Positions 42,295 to 50,103 of a stretch of DNA of 64,000 nucleotides are shown here, in pieces; the stretch's first letter is position 1, and each line of letters begins with the position of its first letter. The position numbers and the translations under genes are program-made. The DNA is from Senimuribacter sp049852125 (lineage in GTDB: Bacteria; Bacillota; Clostridia; Peptostreptococcales; Anaerovoracaceae). The notes under the pieces are model-generated. The model ran no database searches. It was not told where the DNA came from and was given only the letters and a program-made list of their open reading frames with translations. Where the stretch lies: assembly GCF_049852125.1 (NCBI RefSeq), contig NZ_CP187532.1:1674001-1738000 (forward strand), given 5' to 3'.

Positions 42295-42497
42295 TCTGAC
42301 AGCTCCATTTCCGACTTACTTCTAATTCTCCTATGAGTATCTTAGAATATCATAGTGACTATAACTGTGTCAAGATTTTGGACAAATTTTTTAGTATTCC
42401 CTATGGACGGAAATTTTATTCACCTATTTTGAAAATTGGGCAAGGGAATTTTGTCCCTCACCCAATAGTCCATAAGAAAACAGAAAATATTAGATGC

Positions 42498-42923
42498 TTA
42501 TAAAATCTTCCGCAGCTTTTTCCGCAAGTGGTCTAGCCTTGCATAGATAGCACCCGTTGTCAATCCCACAAGAGGGGCAATTTCCTTTGTGGAATAGCCC
42601 TGCATTTTCAGCAGGATGATTTGCAGGGTACGCCTGTCCACCGTAAGCAATGCCCGATACAGAGTTTCGTCCTCAATCTCGTCCAGTAAATCAGCAACCG
42701 TCTTTAGCTCGGTATCTTGCTCCCTGTCTGCCATCCCCTCAAGGTATTCGCCGAAGTCGCTTGTCCAATGGTAAAACCGCCTGTTGGAATTGAAGTCTGC
42801 CCTGTCGTCTGTGCGGATTTGCTCAATGGTGGTTTCTTCAACTCCGTGTTCCCTCAATATTTTTTCCTCGGCTTCTTTCCAGATAAGCCATTTCCTGTTC
42901 TCCCGTCCGTTGTTGTATGCCAT
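42498..42923 (-). CDS. Small sigma-70-like factor of the element
   Basis: 141 residues. The C-terminal part (about 85-141) is a sigma region-4 helix-turn-helix (LQIILLKMQGYSTKEIAPLVGLTTGAIYARLDHLRKKL). The N-terminal part (YHWTSDFGEYLEGMADREQD) is typical of the short sigma-like proteins of Tn916-type and related elements. It probably controls element genes. A T-rich hairpin at 43044-43074 shields it from upstream transcription. Confidence 0.85.
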   Translation of the reverse strand: MAYNNGRENRKWLIWKEAEEKILREHGVEETTIEQIRTDDRADFNSNRRFYHWTSDFGEYLEGMADREQDTELKTVADLLDEIEDETLYRALLTVDRRTLQIILLKMQGYSTKEIAPLVGLTTGAIYARLDHLRKKLRKIL

Positions 42924-43043
42924 TCCTTATTTCCTCCAATCCGAATTTTTGAAAATGTAAAAATCCAGATTGGAAAGGCGGCGAACGGCAGCCAACAGCA
43001 GAAACAGCCCCTCGGCACATTCCGATAAAAAACGACAAAAGAA

Positions 43044-43074
43044 AAACCGCAAAGGTTCTGTGACCTCTACGGTT
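43044..43074 (-). terminator. Hairpin upstream of the sigma-like gene
   Basis: AACCG pairs with CGGTT and AGGT with ACCT. On the minus strand TTTTTCTTTTG follows. The stretch 42924-43419 holds this and the hairpin at 43342-43385; I see no convincing gene in it. Confidence 0.5.
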
Positions 43075-43341
43075 ATGAGTGATACATATTCTGTTAAGTG
43101 GAGATTCTACTTCTGGTTTCATGGTGAGAAGTAGCGTTGCATGGGCAGGGATTTTTTTAACAGGTTATCCGCCCATCCTCGGTATGGTTTATGTAAGTAG
43201 AAGCTGTTGCTTGAAAGCAATAAAAATCCCTCCAAACTTCAAAAGCGAAGTCGGAGAGTGTTTAGAGCATAACAAATCAGCTCACCGAAACATCGTTTTT
43301 TTTATTCGGTGGGCTTGTCCTAACTATGGCTATATAAAAAA

Positions 43342-43385
43342 CAGAGCCGATAAATCTGTGATTGCTCACTTGTTCATCGGCTCTG
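43342..43385 (-). terminator. Terminator of the XRE-def cargo operon
   Basis: A ten-base-pair stem (CAGAGCCGAT with ATCGGCTCTG) has a 24-base loop. On the minus strand TTTTTTATA follows directly. Confidence 0.8.
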
Positions 43386-43419
43386 CATCTAATGTGTCTG
43401 GCTCTTTGTGTTACTGGGA

Positions 43420-43599
43420 TTATGCCTCGATTTCCAGTCTGTTAATAACCCGTATTTGCAAATTTTTTGCCTCGATTAATGTTTCCTGTCTGCATTTCGG
43501 ACAATAAAGAGGATAATTTTTTAATATCGTATCCTTTCTAAACCTGTTACGGGTTTTATTTCCACAGACAGGACAGCGTATCCATTGCGTTTTATCCAT
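43420..43599 (-). CDS. Cysteine-rich KTR-type zinc-ribbon protein
   Basis: 59 residues from the ATG at 43599 (GGAGAT 4 bp upstream). Two Cys pairs, CPVCGNKTRNRF and YCPKCRQETLIE, should bind one zinc; the KTR tripeptide follows the first pair. This family is common in Tn916-like and other Firmicute mobile elements, often next to resistance genes. Function unknown. It lies 2 bp after the P-loop kinase gene. Confidence 0.85.
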   Translation of the reverse strand: MDKTQWIRCPVCGNKTRNRFRKDTILKNYPLYCPKCRQETLIEAKNLQIRVINRLEIEA

Positions 43600-43601
43600 A
43601 A

Positions 43602-44123
43602 TTATCTCCCTAACTCCTTGCATATTTTTGTAAAACCATCAGATTGCTGCACCAAAACAATTTCTCCCTCGCCATGCGGCTCTTGAAAACCATTATAATG
43701 ATGTTCCAAGATTTCATCAGTTATTACAAATGGAGAGTTTGCATGTAAAGATAAATTTCTTTGCCCCAATCTTCTTTTCAGTGTTTCTTTACTCGCCTTT
43801 AAATATATGAGTTCTACTATGCCACCTGCATCTTTAATTATTTTTTTGTAAAAATCTCGATTTTCTTTATTCCAAAAACTAAAATCCAGAATAACATTTT
43901 TCCCATCTTTGATAAGACCTAACATTTTTTGGCGAAGTATCGCTTCAACTTTTTCTGATAATTCTTCATATTGATTATCTGGGTAATCCACTCCCTTTTT
44001 CCCGTGAAGTTTCCACATTTCCTCATCAATAGAAAGTCTGATATATCCTTCTTTTTCTTTCTTCTTTGCGTAAGTAGTTTTCCCTGACCCGCATACTCCG
44101 CACATCATTATAACTTTACTCAT
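43602..44123 (-). CDS. P-loop nucleotide kinase-like protein (AAA_33 type)
   Basis: 173 residues. Walker A is GVCGSGKTT (residues 9-17). It also has RLSIDEEMWKLHG, a strand NVILDFSFWNKENRDFYKKI in the place of Walker B, and RRLGQRN as lid. This pattern fits zeta-toxin-like and small-molecule kinases. A role in resistance by phosphorylation is possible, but the substrate cannot be told. It lies between the deformylase and zinc-ribbon genes in one operon. Confidence 0.8.
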   Translation of the reverse strand: MSKVIMMCGVCGSGKTTYAKKKEKEGYIRLSIDEEMWKLHGKKGVDYPDNQYEELSEKVEAILRQKMLGLIKDGKNVILDFSFWNKENRDFYKKIIKDAGGIVELIYLKASKETLKRRLGQRNLSLHANSPFVITDEILEHHYNGFQEPHGEGEIVLVQQSDGFTKICKELGR

Positions 44124-44141
44124 ATATACACCTCTTAAAAA

Positions 44142-44597
44142 TCATACATCTATTTCTTCAATAGCCTTATCTAAAAATATCTCCCCATCTAAATGCTCTA
44201 ATTCATGGCAAAAACATTGTGCAAGTCCATCCTCGGCAGTAATCATTATTTCCTCCCCGTATTCATTCTGTGCTTGGATTGTGACCTTTTGAGGACGAAT
44301 TGTTTTCACGCAACGGTTAGGAAAACTAAGGCAAGCTTCCCTACATTCCTGAACACCGCTGTATCCTACAGTTGACGGATTTACCAATTTTAGACAGCAT
44401 CCATCATAATCAATTACAACAAGGCGTTTTAGTATTCCCACTTGGTTTGCTGCAATAGCTGCCCCATTTTCAGTATGTTGAAGTGTATCCAACATATCAT
44501 TAAGGATTTGTCTGATTTTGTCGTTGACCACCTTTACTTCCTTACATCTTTTACGCAAGATTGGGTCATCATAATACCGAATATTTCTTAATGCCAT
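44142..44597 (-). CDS. def: Accessory peptide deformylase
   Basis: 151 residues from the ATG at 44597 (GGAGGG upstream). Motif 1 is GAAIAANQVG (45-54). Motif 2 is EACLS (87-91) instead of the usual EGCLS. Motif 3 is CHELEHLDG with His131, Glu132 and His135. All three metal ligands are present, so the enzyme should remove formyl groups from new proteins. An extra, mobile copy could protect from deformylase inhibitors; this is inference. It overlaps the end of the XRE gene by 29 bases. Confidence 0.85.
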   Translation of the reverse strand: MALRNIRYYDDPILRKRCKEVKVVNDKIRQILNDMLDTLQHTENGAAIAANQVGILKRLVVIDYDGCCLKLVNPSTVGYSGVQECREACLSFPNRCVKTIRPQKVTIQAQNEYGEEIMITAEDGLAQCFCHELEHLDGEIFLDKAIEEIDV

Positions 44598-44832
44598 TAC
44601 TTTCCCTCCTGCTACTATCAGCCCTTGACTTTCTTTGGCTTTCTTCGAACAAAAACACTTCCTCAATAGGACAATCAAAAATTTGTGAAATATCATAAGC
44701 AAGCCAGATAGATGGTTCAAATTTTTCGGTCTCAATAGCGTTAATGGCTTGCCTTGATGTTCCTACCAGTTCTCCTAATTGTTCTTGGGTCATTCCTTTT
44801 TCTTCTCTCAATTCTCTGATTCGATTTTTCAT
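44569..44832 (-). CDS. XRE-family repressor
   Basis: 87 residues. The helix-turn-helix fills residues 1-60 (RELREEKGMTQEQLGELVGTSRQAINAIETEKFEPS), with a family-typical FDCPIEEVFLFEE end. It is the first gene of the cargo operon. A near-perfect inverted repeat around its promoter is the likely operator, so it probably represses itself and the deformylase, kinase and zinc-ribbon genes. Confidence 0.88.
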   Translation of the reverse strand: MKNRIRELREEKGMTQEQLGELVGTSRQAINAIETEKFEPSIWLAYDISQIFDCPIEEVFLFEESQRKSRADSSRRESNGIKKYSVL

Positions 44833-44846
44833 TTATAAGCTCCTCT

Positions 44847-44901
44847 CTGTAAGGTTGACTTTACTTATTATATTCTTTATTTTCTGTAATGTCAACCTTA
44901 C
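44847..44901 (-). promoter_or_regulatory. Promoter and inverted-repeat operator of the XRE operon
   Basis: On the minus strand TTGACA (44889-44894) and TATAAT (44866-44871) are 17 bp apart. Two 17-bp arms with one mismatch, TGTAAGGTTGACATTAC (44885-44901) and the complement at 44847-44863, frame the promoter: one covers the -35 box, the other lies just after the -10 box. This suits a dimeric repressor or a looped pair of dimers. Confidence 0.8.
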
Positions 44902-45044
44902 AAAAAACATTTATAGCCCCTTTCTACGACTTTATATTCCATAACTGTTCAAATGAACTGTGTCAAGTGCAGAAGTGTAAACTTTAATCAAAACTCCCCC
45001 GAAAAGAAAAGCGACAGAACTTTTACCCTCTGCCGCCATGTTGC

Positions 45045-45419
45045 CTATGCGTAAATGATTTCCTCGTTCACAATCTCCATCGCACAAGCCCTTATGTTAT
45101 TGAGCCGTCCTGTCCATTCTAAAGCATTCTCTGCCTTTAGCTGTTCCGTTATGCCCTGTGCCTGTTTCATGTCCTCTATAAGTCTTCCAAAGCGTTCCTG
45201 TGCCTGTCTGTTGATGTCGGCAAGGTAAGTGTTCAGATTGCCGCTTGTGAGAAAATTAATGTATGTAACCTTTTGGTGCTGTTTCAGATAATTCAGATGC
45301 CACTGTCCCCATATGCCTATCAGCTGTTCTTCTTCGGCGGGTACAGTCAAGCACGGTATTAAATAATCACTTTCTTTTCGGTATGTGCCGCCTAACTGTT
45401 CAAATAATGATTTTGCCAT
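45045..45419 (-). CDS. tnpV: TnpV-family transposon protein
   Basis: 124 residues from the ATG at 45419 (GGAGG upstream). It has the family pattern AKSLFEQLGGTYRKESDYLIPCL, IGIWGQWHLNYLKQHQKVTYINFLTSG and helical QAQERFGRLIEDMKQAQGITEQLKAEN. TnpV proteins accompany transposons and mobilizable elements in Clostridia; their action is not known. It lies next to the IS at the right end of the element. Confidence 0.82.
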   Translation of the reverse strand: MAKSLFEQLGGTYRKESDYLIPCLTVPAEEEQLIGIWGQWHLNYLKQHQKVTYINFLTSGNLNTYLADINRQAQERFGRLIEDMKQAQGITEQLKAENALEWTGRLNNIRACAMEIVNEEIIYA

Positions 45420-45512
45420 TTTGTAATTCCTCCAAATAAGATATTCACTCCACATTGTTATGTCTGCTGTCTTAAACACAATTTTGAGTTTTCTCCTTAT
45501 CTGGTTTCATTC

Positions 45513-46594
45513 ATGTGACACTTGCCTATAGAAAAAGACGATAGGATCTGTTAGAATGTTAATCACCACAAAAAACATATCTGAAAGGAACCCTATCGTC
45601 ATGAACAGTATAACACAAACTCAACGATATTTGCCACATGAAATTTCTACCCGTTTTTACGCAGTGAATCTTTATCGCAGCGGTCAGTCCGTCGCCTTTG
45701 TCTGCAGGCGCTACCATATATCTAAATCTTCCCTTATGCGCTGGAACAAACGCTTTGATGGTACGAAAGAGTCCCTTATGGATCATTCTCACAGACCCAA
45801 AACGCCTCATCCTTCTTCTCATACCACTGAGGAACTCAAGTGGATTCGTGATTTGCACAGACGCAATCCCCACGCCTCCGTCTGCGAAATCTATGGAAAA
45901 TTACGTACTTCCAAAGGGTATCGCAGGCATCCCGGCTCTCTTTACCGTGTATTTTCTCGGCTAGGGTATACCAAGCAAAAAGTGACTCCCACTAACAAAT
46001 ATACTCCAAAGCCTTATGCGACTCCTCAGGCTGTTGGTGAAAAGTGGCAGATGGATGTGAAATATGTGCCCTCTGCCTGCTATACTGGCTCTATGCCTGA
46101 CAAATTTTATCAATATACAATCATAGATGAAGCTTCCAGACAGCGCTTCCTCTACCCATATAAAGAACAGAGTTCTTATTCTACCGTTAATTTCATAAAG
46201 CGCGCTATCCAATTCTTTGGATATACACCAAAAATGATTCAAACGGATAATGGCGCTGAATTTACTTATCCAAAAGACTACAAAAAACTACATCCGATGG
46301 ATAAACTCTGTGATGAACTTGGCATTACCCACAAGCTGATTCGTCCACGCACACCAAGACACAATGGCAAAGTAGAACGCAGCCATCGATTGGACCAGGA
46401 GCGATTTTACAATTACCTGTATTTCTACTCCTATGAAGATTTAAAAGTGCAGATGCTCCGCTATCTAAAACGTTACAACAACACCCCTAAACCAGTCCTT
46501 GGGTGGGCTACACCTTTGGAGAAAAGGGCATCTTTAGAATTGCATTCTCATGATACCATATCGTCAAATTGATGCTCCCTTTTTGGTGTCACAT
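45513..46594. mobile_element. Insertion sequence with ATGTGACAC ends, about 1.08 kb
   Basis: The left end ATGTGACAC (45513-45521) is the inverse of GTGTCACAT (46586-46594). Outside these are CATTC on the left and CATTG on the right, a possible imperfect 5-bp target duplication. One transposase gene fills the space. It lies inside the mobilizable element close to its right end. Confidence 0.7.
45601..46572 (+). CDS. DDE transposase, IS481-like
   Basis: 323 residues. An N-terminal helix-turn-helix (FVCRRYHISKSSLMRWNKRF) and a linker precede the rve-type catalytic core: WQMDVKYV (first Asp), IQTDNGAEF (second Asp), HNGKVERSHR (Glu). It ends with YNNTPKPVLGWATP, typical of integrase-core transposases. 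It appears intact. An earlier ATG (45556) is in frame, but AAGGAA lies before the ATG at 45601. Confidence 0.9.
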   Translation: MNSITQTQRYLPHEISTRFYAVNLYRSGQSVAFVCRRYHISKSSLMRWNKRFDGTKESLMDHSHRPKTPHPSSHTTEELKWIRDLHRRNPHASVCEIYGKLRTSKGYRRHPGSLYRVFSRLGYTKQKVTPTNKYTPKPYATPQAVGEKWQMDVKYVPSACYTGSMPDKFYQYTIIDEASRQRFLYPYKEQSSYSTVNFIKRAIQFFGYTPKMIQTDNGAEFTYPKDYKKLHPMDKLCDELGITHKLIRPRTPRHNGKVERSHRLDQERFYNYLYFYSYEDLKVQMLRYLKRYNNTPKPVLGWATPLEKRASLELHSHDTISSN

Positions 46595-46610
46595 CATTGA
46601 CAAAACAACA

Positions 46611-46637
46611 TTTCTAAATACACTGCCATATAATTTT
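46611..46637. repeat. Right attachment-site repeat of the integrated element
   Basis: Identical 27 bp to 37476-37502. Read on the minus strand it encodes the last residues of the phosphopantetheinyl transferase, so this copy completes the working gene. Confidence 0.9.
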
Positions 46638-47132
46638 TCTTTTTTTCTCCGTACATACAGCCATACTGTAACCGTTCCGCTGCCCATGCCAGAAATACAC
46701 ATTCGGACAAAGCTCCTCCCCAACTACAGAAAAATTTCCAAAATCGTCGTCCAAGCCCCTTCCGGTATACTTTACAAAGCTTTCCTTTGCTGTCCAAATC
46801 CGAAAAAACGCCTGCAAAAATTCTAAATCCGCGTGCATAATCCAATCTCTTTCCGCCGGATGAAAATACCGCTCCGCAATTTGCCTGTACCGCCTGACTG
46901 CCTCTTCAGGACCATCTCTCATATCCCACCGCTGCAAGTCCATACCCACCGGACAGTCCGCCAAAGCAACAGCAAAATAATCCCCGCTGTGGCTAATGGA
47001 AATGAATTTTCCATCAAAGGGTTTCAGCCACGGCTTTCCCCTCTCGTCTTTCACCACGGCTTTTCGAAGCTGTTCAATATACGTATGCTTTTCCCTCCGG
47101 AATGAATACACGATAACAGGTGAATCACACAT
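46614..47132 (-). CDS. 4'-phosphopantetheinyl transferase, Sfp type
   Basis: 172 residues, shorter than Sfp (about 225) at the N-terminus. It has ISISHSGDYFAVA, VGMDLQRWD (Asp present; the usual Glu is Gln) and FFRIWTAKESFVKYTGRGLDDDF with Trp, Lys, Glu and Lys. It should load the phosphopantetheine arm onto the NRPS carrier domains and the stand-alone carrier protein. Last gene of the operon; its 3' end is the integration site of the mobilizable element. It overlaps the carrier protein gene by eight bases. Confidence 0.9.
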   Translation of the reverse strand: MCDSPVIVYSFRREKHTYIEQLRKAVVKDERGKPWLKPFDGKFISISHSGDYFAVALADCPVGMDLQRWDMRDGPEEAVRRYRQIAERYFHPAERDWIMHADLEFLQAFFRIWTAKESFVKYTGRGLDDDFGNFSVVGEELCPNVYFWHGQRNGYSMAVCTEKKRKIIWQCI

Positions 47133-47376
47133 CTATTCTCTCCAATAAGTCTCTCTCCTTTATGTAATTGATAATATCCTGTACCTGATGCAACTGCCAT
47201 ACATCTCGATTAGGAATTTCCACATCAAACAGATTTTCAAACGCGCATACGATATTCATGATATCAAAAGAAGAAAGCGCCAAATCCTGCACGAAATCGG
47301 TCTCATACGTCAAGTTTTTCTTTCCTGTCACCTTAAATACAATATCCTGAATCAATTCCAATAACTGATCATCCAT
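47125..47376 (-). CDS. Stand-alone acyl carrier protein
   Basis: 83 residues of four helices. DLALSSFDIMNIVCAFE carries the likely phosphopantetheine site at Ser36, with SSFD in place of the usual DSLD. It lies directly behind the acyl ligase gene and before the transferase gene. The likely role is to hold the acyl chain made by the ligase and hand it to the first condensation domain of the NRPS. Confidence 0.88.
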   Translation of the reverse strand: MDDQLLELIQDIVFKVTGKKNLTYETDFVQDLALSSFDIMNIVCAFENLFDVEIPNRDVWQLHQVQDIINYIKERDLLERIDV

Positions 47377-47399
47377 AATCCGTTCCTCTCTCCTCTCAT

Positions 47400-49043
47400 T
47401 TATTTCACCAAATGTCGCTTAATTTTCATCATAGCCGTCTTTTCAAAATCTTCTTCTCGCAGATTCACCATCTGGATCTGCTGATATAGCGGCAGCGTAT
47501 CGTTTATACTGTCAATATGCCGCTGCACCTCTTTCAGAATTTCATAAGAGGACATATCCTTCGTTGCTTCTTCATCAGGAAAAATACTGGCGGCCAGTTT
47601 CACGTCATCTGCTGAAACTCCGCTGGCTGCACCGTAGACCATTACGTTCTTTACCAGAGAATTCTTTTTGATTTCCTGTTCCAAACGTTCCGGCGAAATT
47701 TTTTTCCCATTCTTAAACACGATAATATTCTTTTTACGCCCTACGATGTATAAGAAACCGTCCTTATCGACCATGCCGATATCACCGGTTTTAAACCACT
47801 CGCCTTCCATCACCTCTGCAGTTTCCTCTGGCATACGATAGTACCCGTTCATCAGATTCTTACCACGTACAAGGATTTCCTCATCCTCTAGCTTTATCTG
47901 ACAGGAAGGCAGTACCATCCCTACAGAATCCAGCTTTCTGGCCTGATTTCCATTGACCGCTACCAGCGGACCGCATTCTGTAATACCGTAGCCTTGCAGC
48001 ATAATCAATCCCATCAGTTCAAATTCTTCCGAAATGTCCTTATCCATATGCGCTCCGCCGCAGATAATAACAGAAAGCTCGCCCAGAACTTTTTTTCTCA
48101 GCTCCGTCAAGGCTTTTCCCGTAGACTTCATACCCACTTTCCGCTTTAACCGTTCCATTAGAAAAATTTTCTTCAGTATGCTCTCTTTTCCGGACTGTCT
48201 GGCTTGCAGCCACATCTGATTGTGAATTGCCTCTACCATCAGAGGCACTGTCAAAATAGAAAACGCATTGGCCGCCTGTAAATCCCGCATCACAGTCTTT
48301 AAATTTCCATTGAGAATCAGCGACGCGCCTCTGGCCCAGGTTGCCAATACCGCGCAAGTCATTCCGTATGTATGACAGAGCGGCAGCGCCGAAAAGGCTC
48401 TCATACCTCCATCCACATATACGTTGCATTCACAACCATTGACCAACAACGCGCGGTGGCTTAGCATCACCGGTTTTGATACGCCCGTAGTCCCTGAAGT
48501 AAACACGATAGCAGCTGTACTGTTTCCATTTAATACTTTGGCAGGGTCTGGATCAATTTTCGCGCTATCAATACCTTCCAGGACTTCATCGATTCCCGTC
48601 AAACCGTCTTTTCCGTTTCCCAACAGAAAACATGGCGTTCCATTACTTTGCTGCTCCTCAACCAGAGGAAGACAGGAGGATGAGGCGAAAACTGCTTTAA
48701 TATCTGACATCTCCAGCATCTGCTGAATAACCGCAACCGGCTGCTCCATATCCACACACACAGCTGTCCCGCCGCTGACTGCCGCCGCCATATATACCAA
48801 CAGCCATTGATAACTGTTTTCACCTATAATGGCCAAATTCTTACCGTTTAACCCTTTATTGTCCAGCCAATGCACCAGCTTGTAGATATCCTCTGTCAGA
48901 TGACGATAGGACCTGGTATATAGATTGGCCTTTCGATCATACCATTCCACTGCGTTCCGTTCCCCATAGTCGTCATGGATACATTGAACAAAATGCCCGA
49001 AATCATTGTAATACTTAATATGGTCGTTCAAAATTTTCTTCAT
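47400..49043 (-). CDS. AMP-dependent acyl ligase (acyl-ACP/acyl-CoA synthetase)
   Basis: 547 residues from the ATG at 49043 (GGGGGAAG upstream). ANL-superfamily motifs are AAIVFTSGTTGVSKPVMLSHRAL, YGITECGPLVAV, WFKTGDIGMVDKDGFLYIVGRKKN and the C-terminal Lys in FEKTAMMKIKRHL. It activates a carboxylic acid as AMP ester and moves it to a thiol, probably of the carrier protein encoded 23 bp downstream. It starts right behind the HD-GYP gene. The acid is not known; a fatty or aryl acid is likely. Confidence 0.88.
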   Translation of the reverse strand: MKKILNDHIKYYNDFGHFVQCIHDDYGERNAVEWYDRKANLYTRSYRHLTEDIYKLVHWLDNKGLNGKNLAIIGENSYQWLLVYMAAAVSGGTAVCVDMEQPVAVIQQMLEMSDIKAVFASSSCLPLVEEQQSNGTPCFLLGNGKDGLTGIDEVLEGIDSAKIDPDPAKVLNGNSTAAIVFTSGTTGVSKPVMLSHRALLVNGCECNVYVDGGMRAFSALPLCHTYGMTCAVLATWARGASLILNGNLKTVMRDLQAANAFSILTVPLMVEAIHNQMWLQARQSGKESILKKIFLMERLKRKVGMKSTGKALTELRKKVLGELSVIICGGAHMDKDISEEFELMGLIMLQGYGITECGPLVAVNGNQARKLDSVGMVLPSCQIKLEDEEILVRGKNLMNGYYRMPEETAEVMEGEWFKTGDIGMVDKDGFLYIVGRKKNIIVFKNGKKISPERLEQEIKKNSLVKNVMVYGAASGVSADDVKLAASIFPDEEATKDMSSYEILKEVQRHIDSINDTLPLYQQIQMVNLREEDFEKTAMMKIKRHLVK

Positions 49044-49044
49044 T

Positions 49045-50103
49045 CTAGACTTCCCCCCTGCTGCAAAACTCCTCGATAAAGCCTTCTTCTCCATAGCGCT
49101 TTAACAGAGCAAAAAAAGCCTGCACTACAGCATCATCAAATTGCTTGTTTCTTCCTCTCTCCAATTCCCCTACCGCATGTTCCAACGGTACCGGTTCGCT
49201 GTACTCCCTTCGTGAAATCATCGCGTCGAAGGAATCCGCTACCGCTATAATTCTGGAGGCAAAAGGGATCTCATCGCCTGCTAAATTATCAGGATACCCT
49301 TTTCCGTCTATCCTCTCATGGTGACTTCTGACCAAAGGCGCTAAACTCTGAAACTTAGACAAACCCTGAAGGATATCAGCGCCTACTCCGGGATGCTTTT
49401 TAATCTCATGAAATTCTTCTTCAGACAATTTTGCTGGTTTCAGCAAAATACGATCCGGCACGCCTACCTTTCCTATATCGTGAAACAAAGCGGCAATACG
49501 AATATGCTCCGTTTCCTCTGCCGTCAAAGCCAATTCCTCTGCCAGAGCATGCGCAAGTTTAGAAACCCGATCAGAATGTCCCCGAGTTTCTCTATTTCTG
49601 GCATCCACTAAACGCCGTAGGGTCTCAATGATTTCCACATAAGCCTTTTCCATCGCCGCATTTGCTTCTGCCAATTCCGTCTGATACGCTTTAATATCCC
49701 GCATCTGTCTGATGGATTTCACGCAGGATTCCACTAATAATTCCAATTGGTCAAACCGGTCGCTTTTCTCATAGTAGCCCTGAATGTCCAAAGAACGTAT
49801 CGTTTGAACCGGCGGCGCCATGCTTTTATGTCCCGTTAAAAGCAGAATAAAAATATCTTTGTTAAAAGCTCTGATTTCTTCAACTACCTGATCGCCGCAA
49901 ATGGGACTCATCAAAAAGTCAAGGAGCAAAATATCATAATTTCCTGTCCTGACCCTTTCTATTCCTTTATAAGGATCATTCTCTGCATCGACCTGATATC
50001 CGCTGCGCTGAAAATATGCCTGCAGCGTTGAGGTCATCAACGGATCGTCATCCAAAGTGAGTATAGAGAATTCTTTCCTTCCCGTATTTTTATGCTTTCT
50101 CAC
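49045..50103 (-). CDS. Response regulator with HD-GYP output domain
   Basis: 352 residues: receiver domain (1-125) with DDD at 18-20 and Asp62 in LLLDFLMSP, a coiled linker, and an HD-GYP domain (about 155-340). The latter has FHDIGKVGVPD, HHERIDGKGYPD and FASRIIAVADSFDAM. HD-GYP domains split cyclic di-GMP. It overlaps its kinase gene by 14 bases and lies inside the biosynthetic operon, so second-messenger breakdown may be tied to product formation or sensing. Confidence 0.92.
   Translation of the reverse strand: MRKHKNTGRKEFSILTLDDDPLMTSTLQAYFQRSGYQVDAENDPYKGIERVRTGNYDILLLDFLMSPICGDQVVEEIRAFNKDIFILLLTGHKSMAPPVQTIRSLDIQGYYEKSDRFDQLELLVESCVKSIRQMRDIKAYQTELAEANAAMEKAYVEIIETLRRLVDARNRETRGHSDRVSKLAHALAEELALTAEETEHIRIAALFHDIGKVGVPDRILLKPAKLSEEEFHEIKKHPGVGADILQGLSKFQSLAPLVRSHHERIDGKGYPDNLAGDEIPFASRIIAVADSFDAMISRREYSEPVPLEHAVGELERGRNKQFDDAVVQAFFALLKRYGEEGFIEEFCSRGEV

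Larger units (their letters stand above)
37476..46637. mobile_element. Integrative mobilizable element, about 9.1 kb
   Basis: Bounded by the 27-bp direct repeat at 37476-37502 and 46611-46637. It holds a large serine recombinase next to the left end, a MobP relaxase, MobC, a likely oriT region, a small sigma-like factor, an XRE-led cargo operon, TnpV and an IS. No conjugation-pore gene is present, so transfer would need a helper. Insertion is at the 3' end of the phosphopantetheinyl transferase gene, and the repeat restores the C-terminal codons, so the target gene stays intact. Confidence 0.88.

Noticed and set aside
43079..43507. 142-codon plus-strand ORF in the mobilizable element
   Set aside because: It crosses two terminator hairpins and overlaps the zinc-ribbon gene on the other strand; no ribosome site or known pattern.
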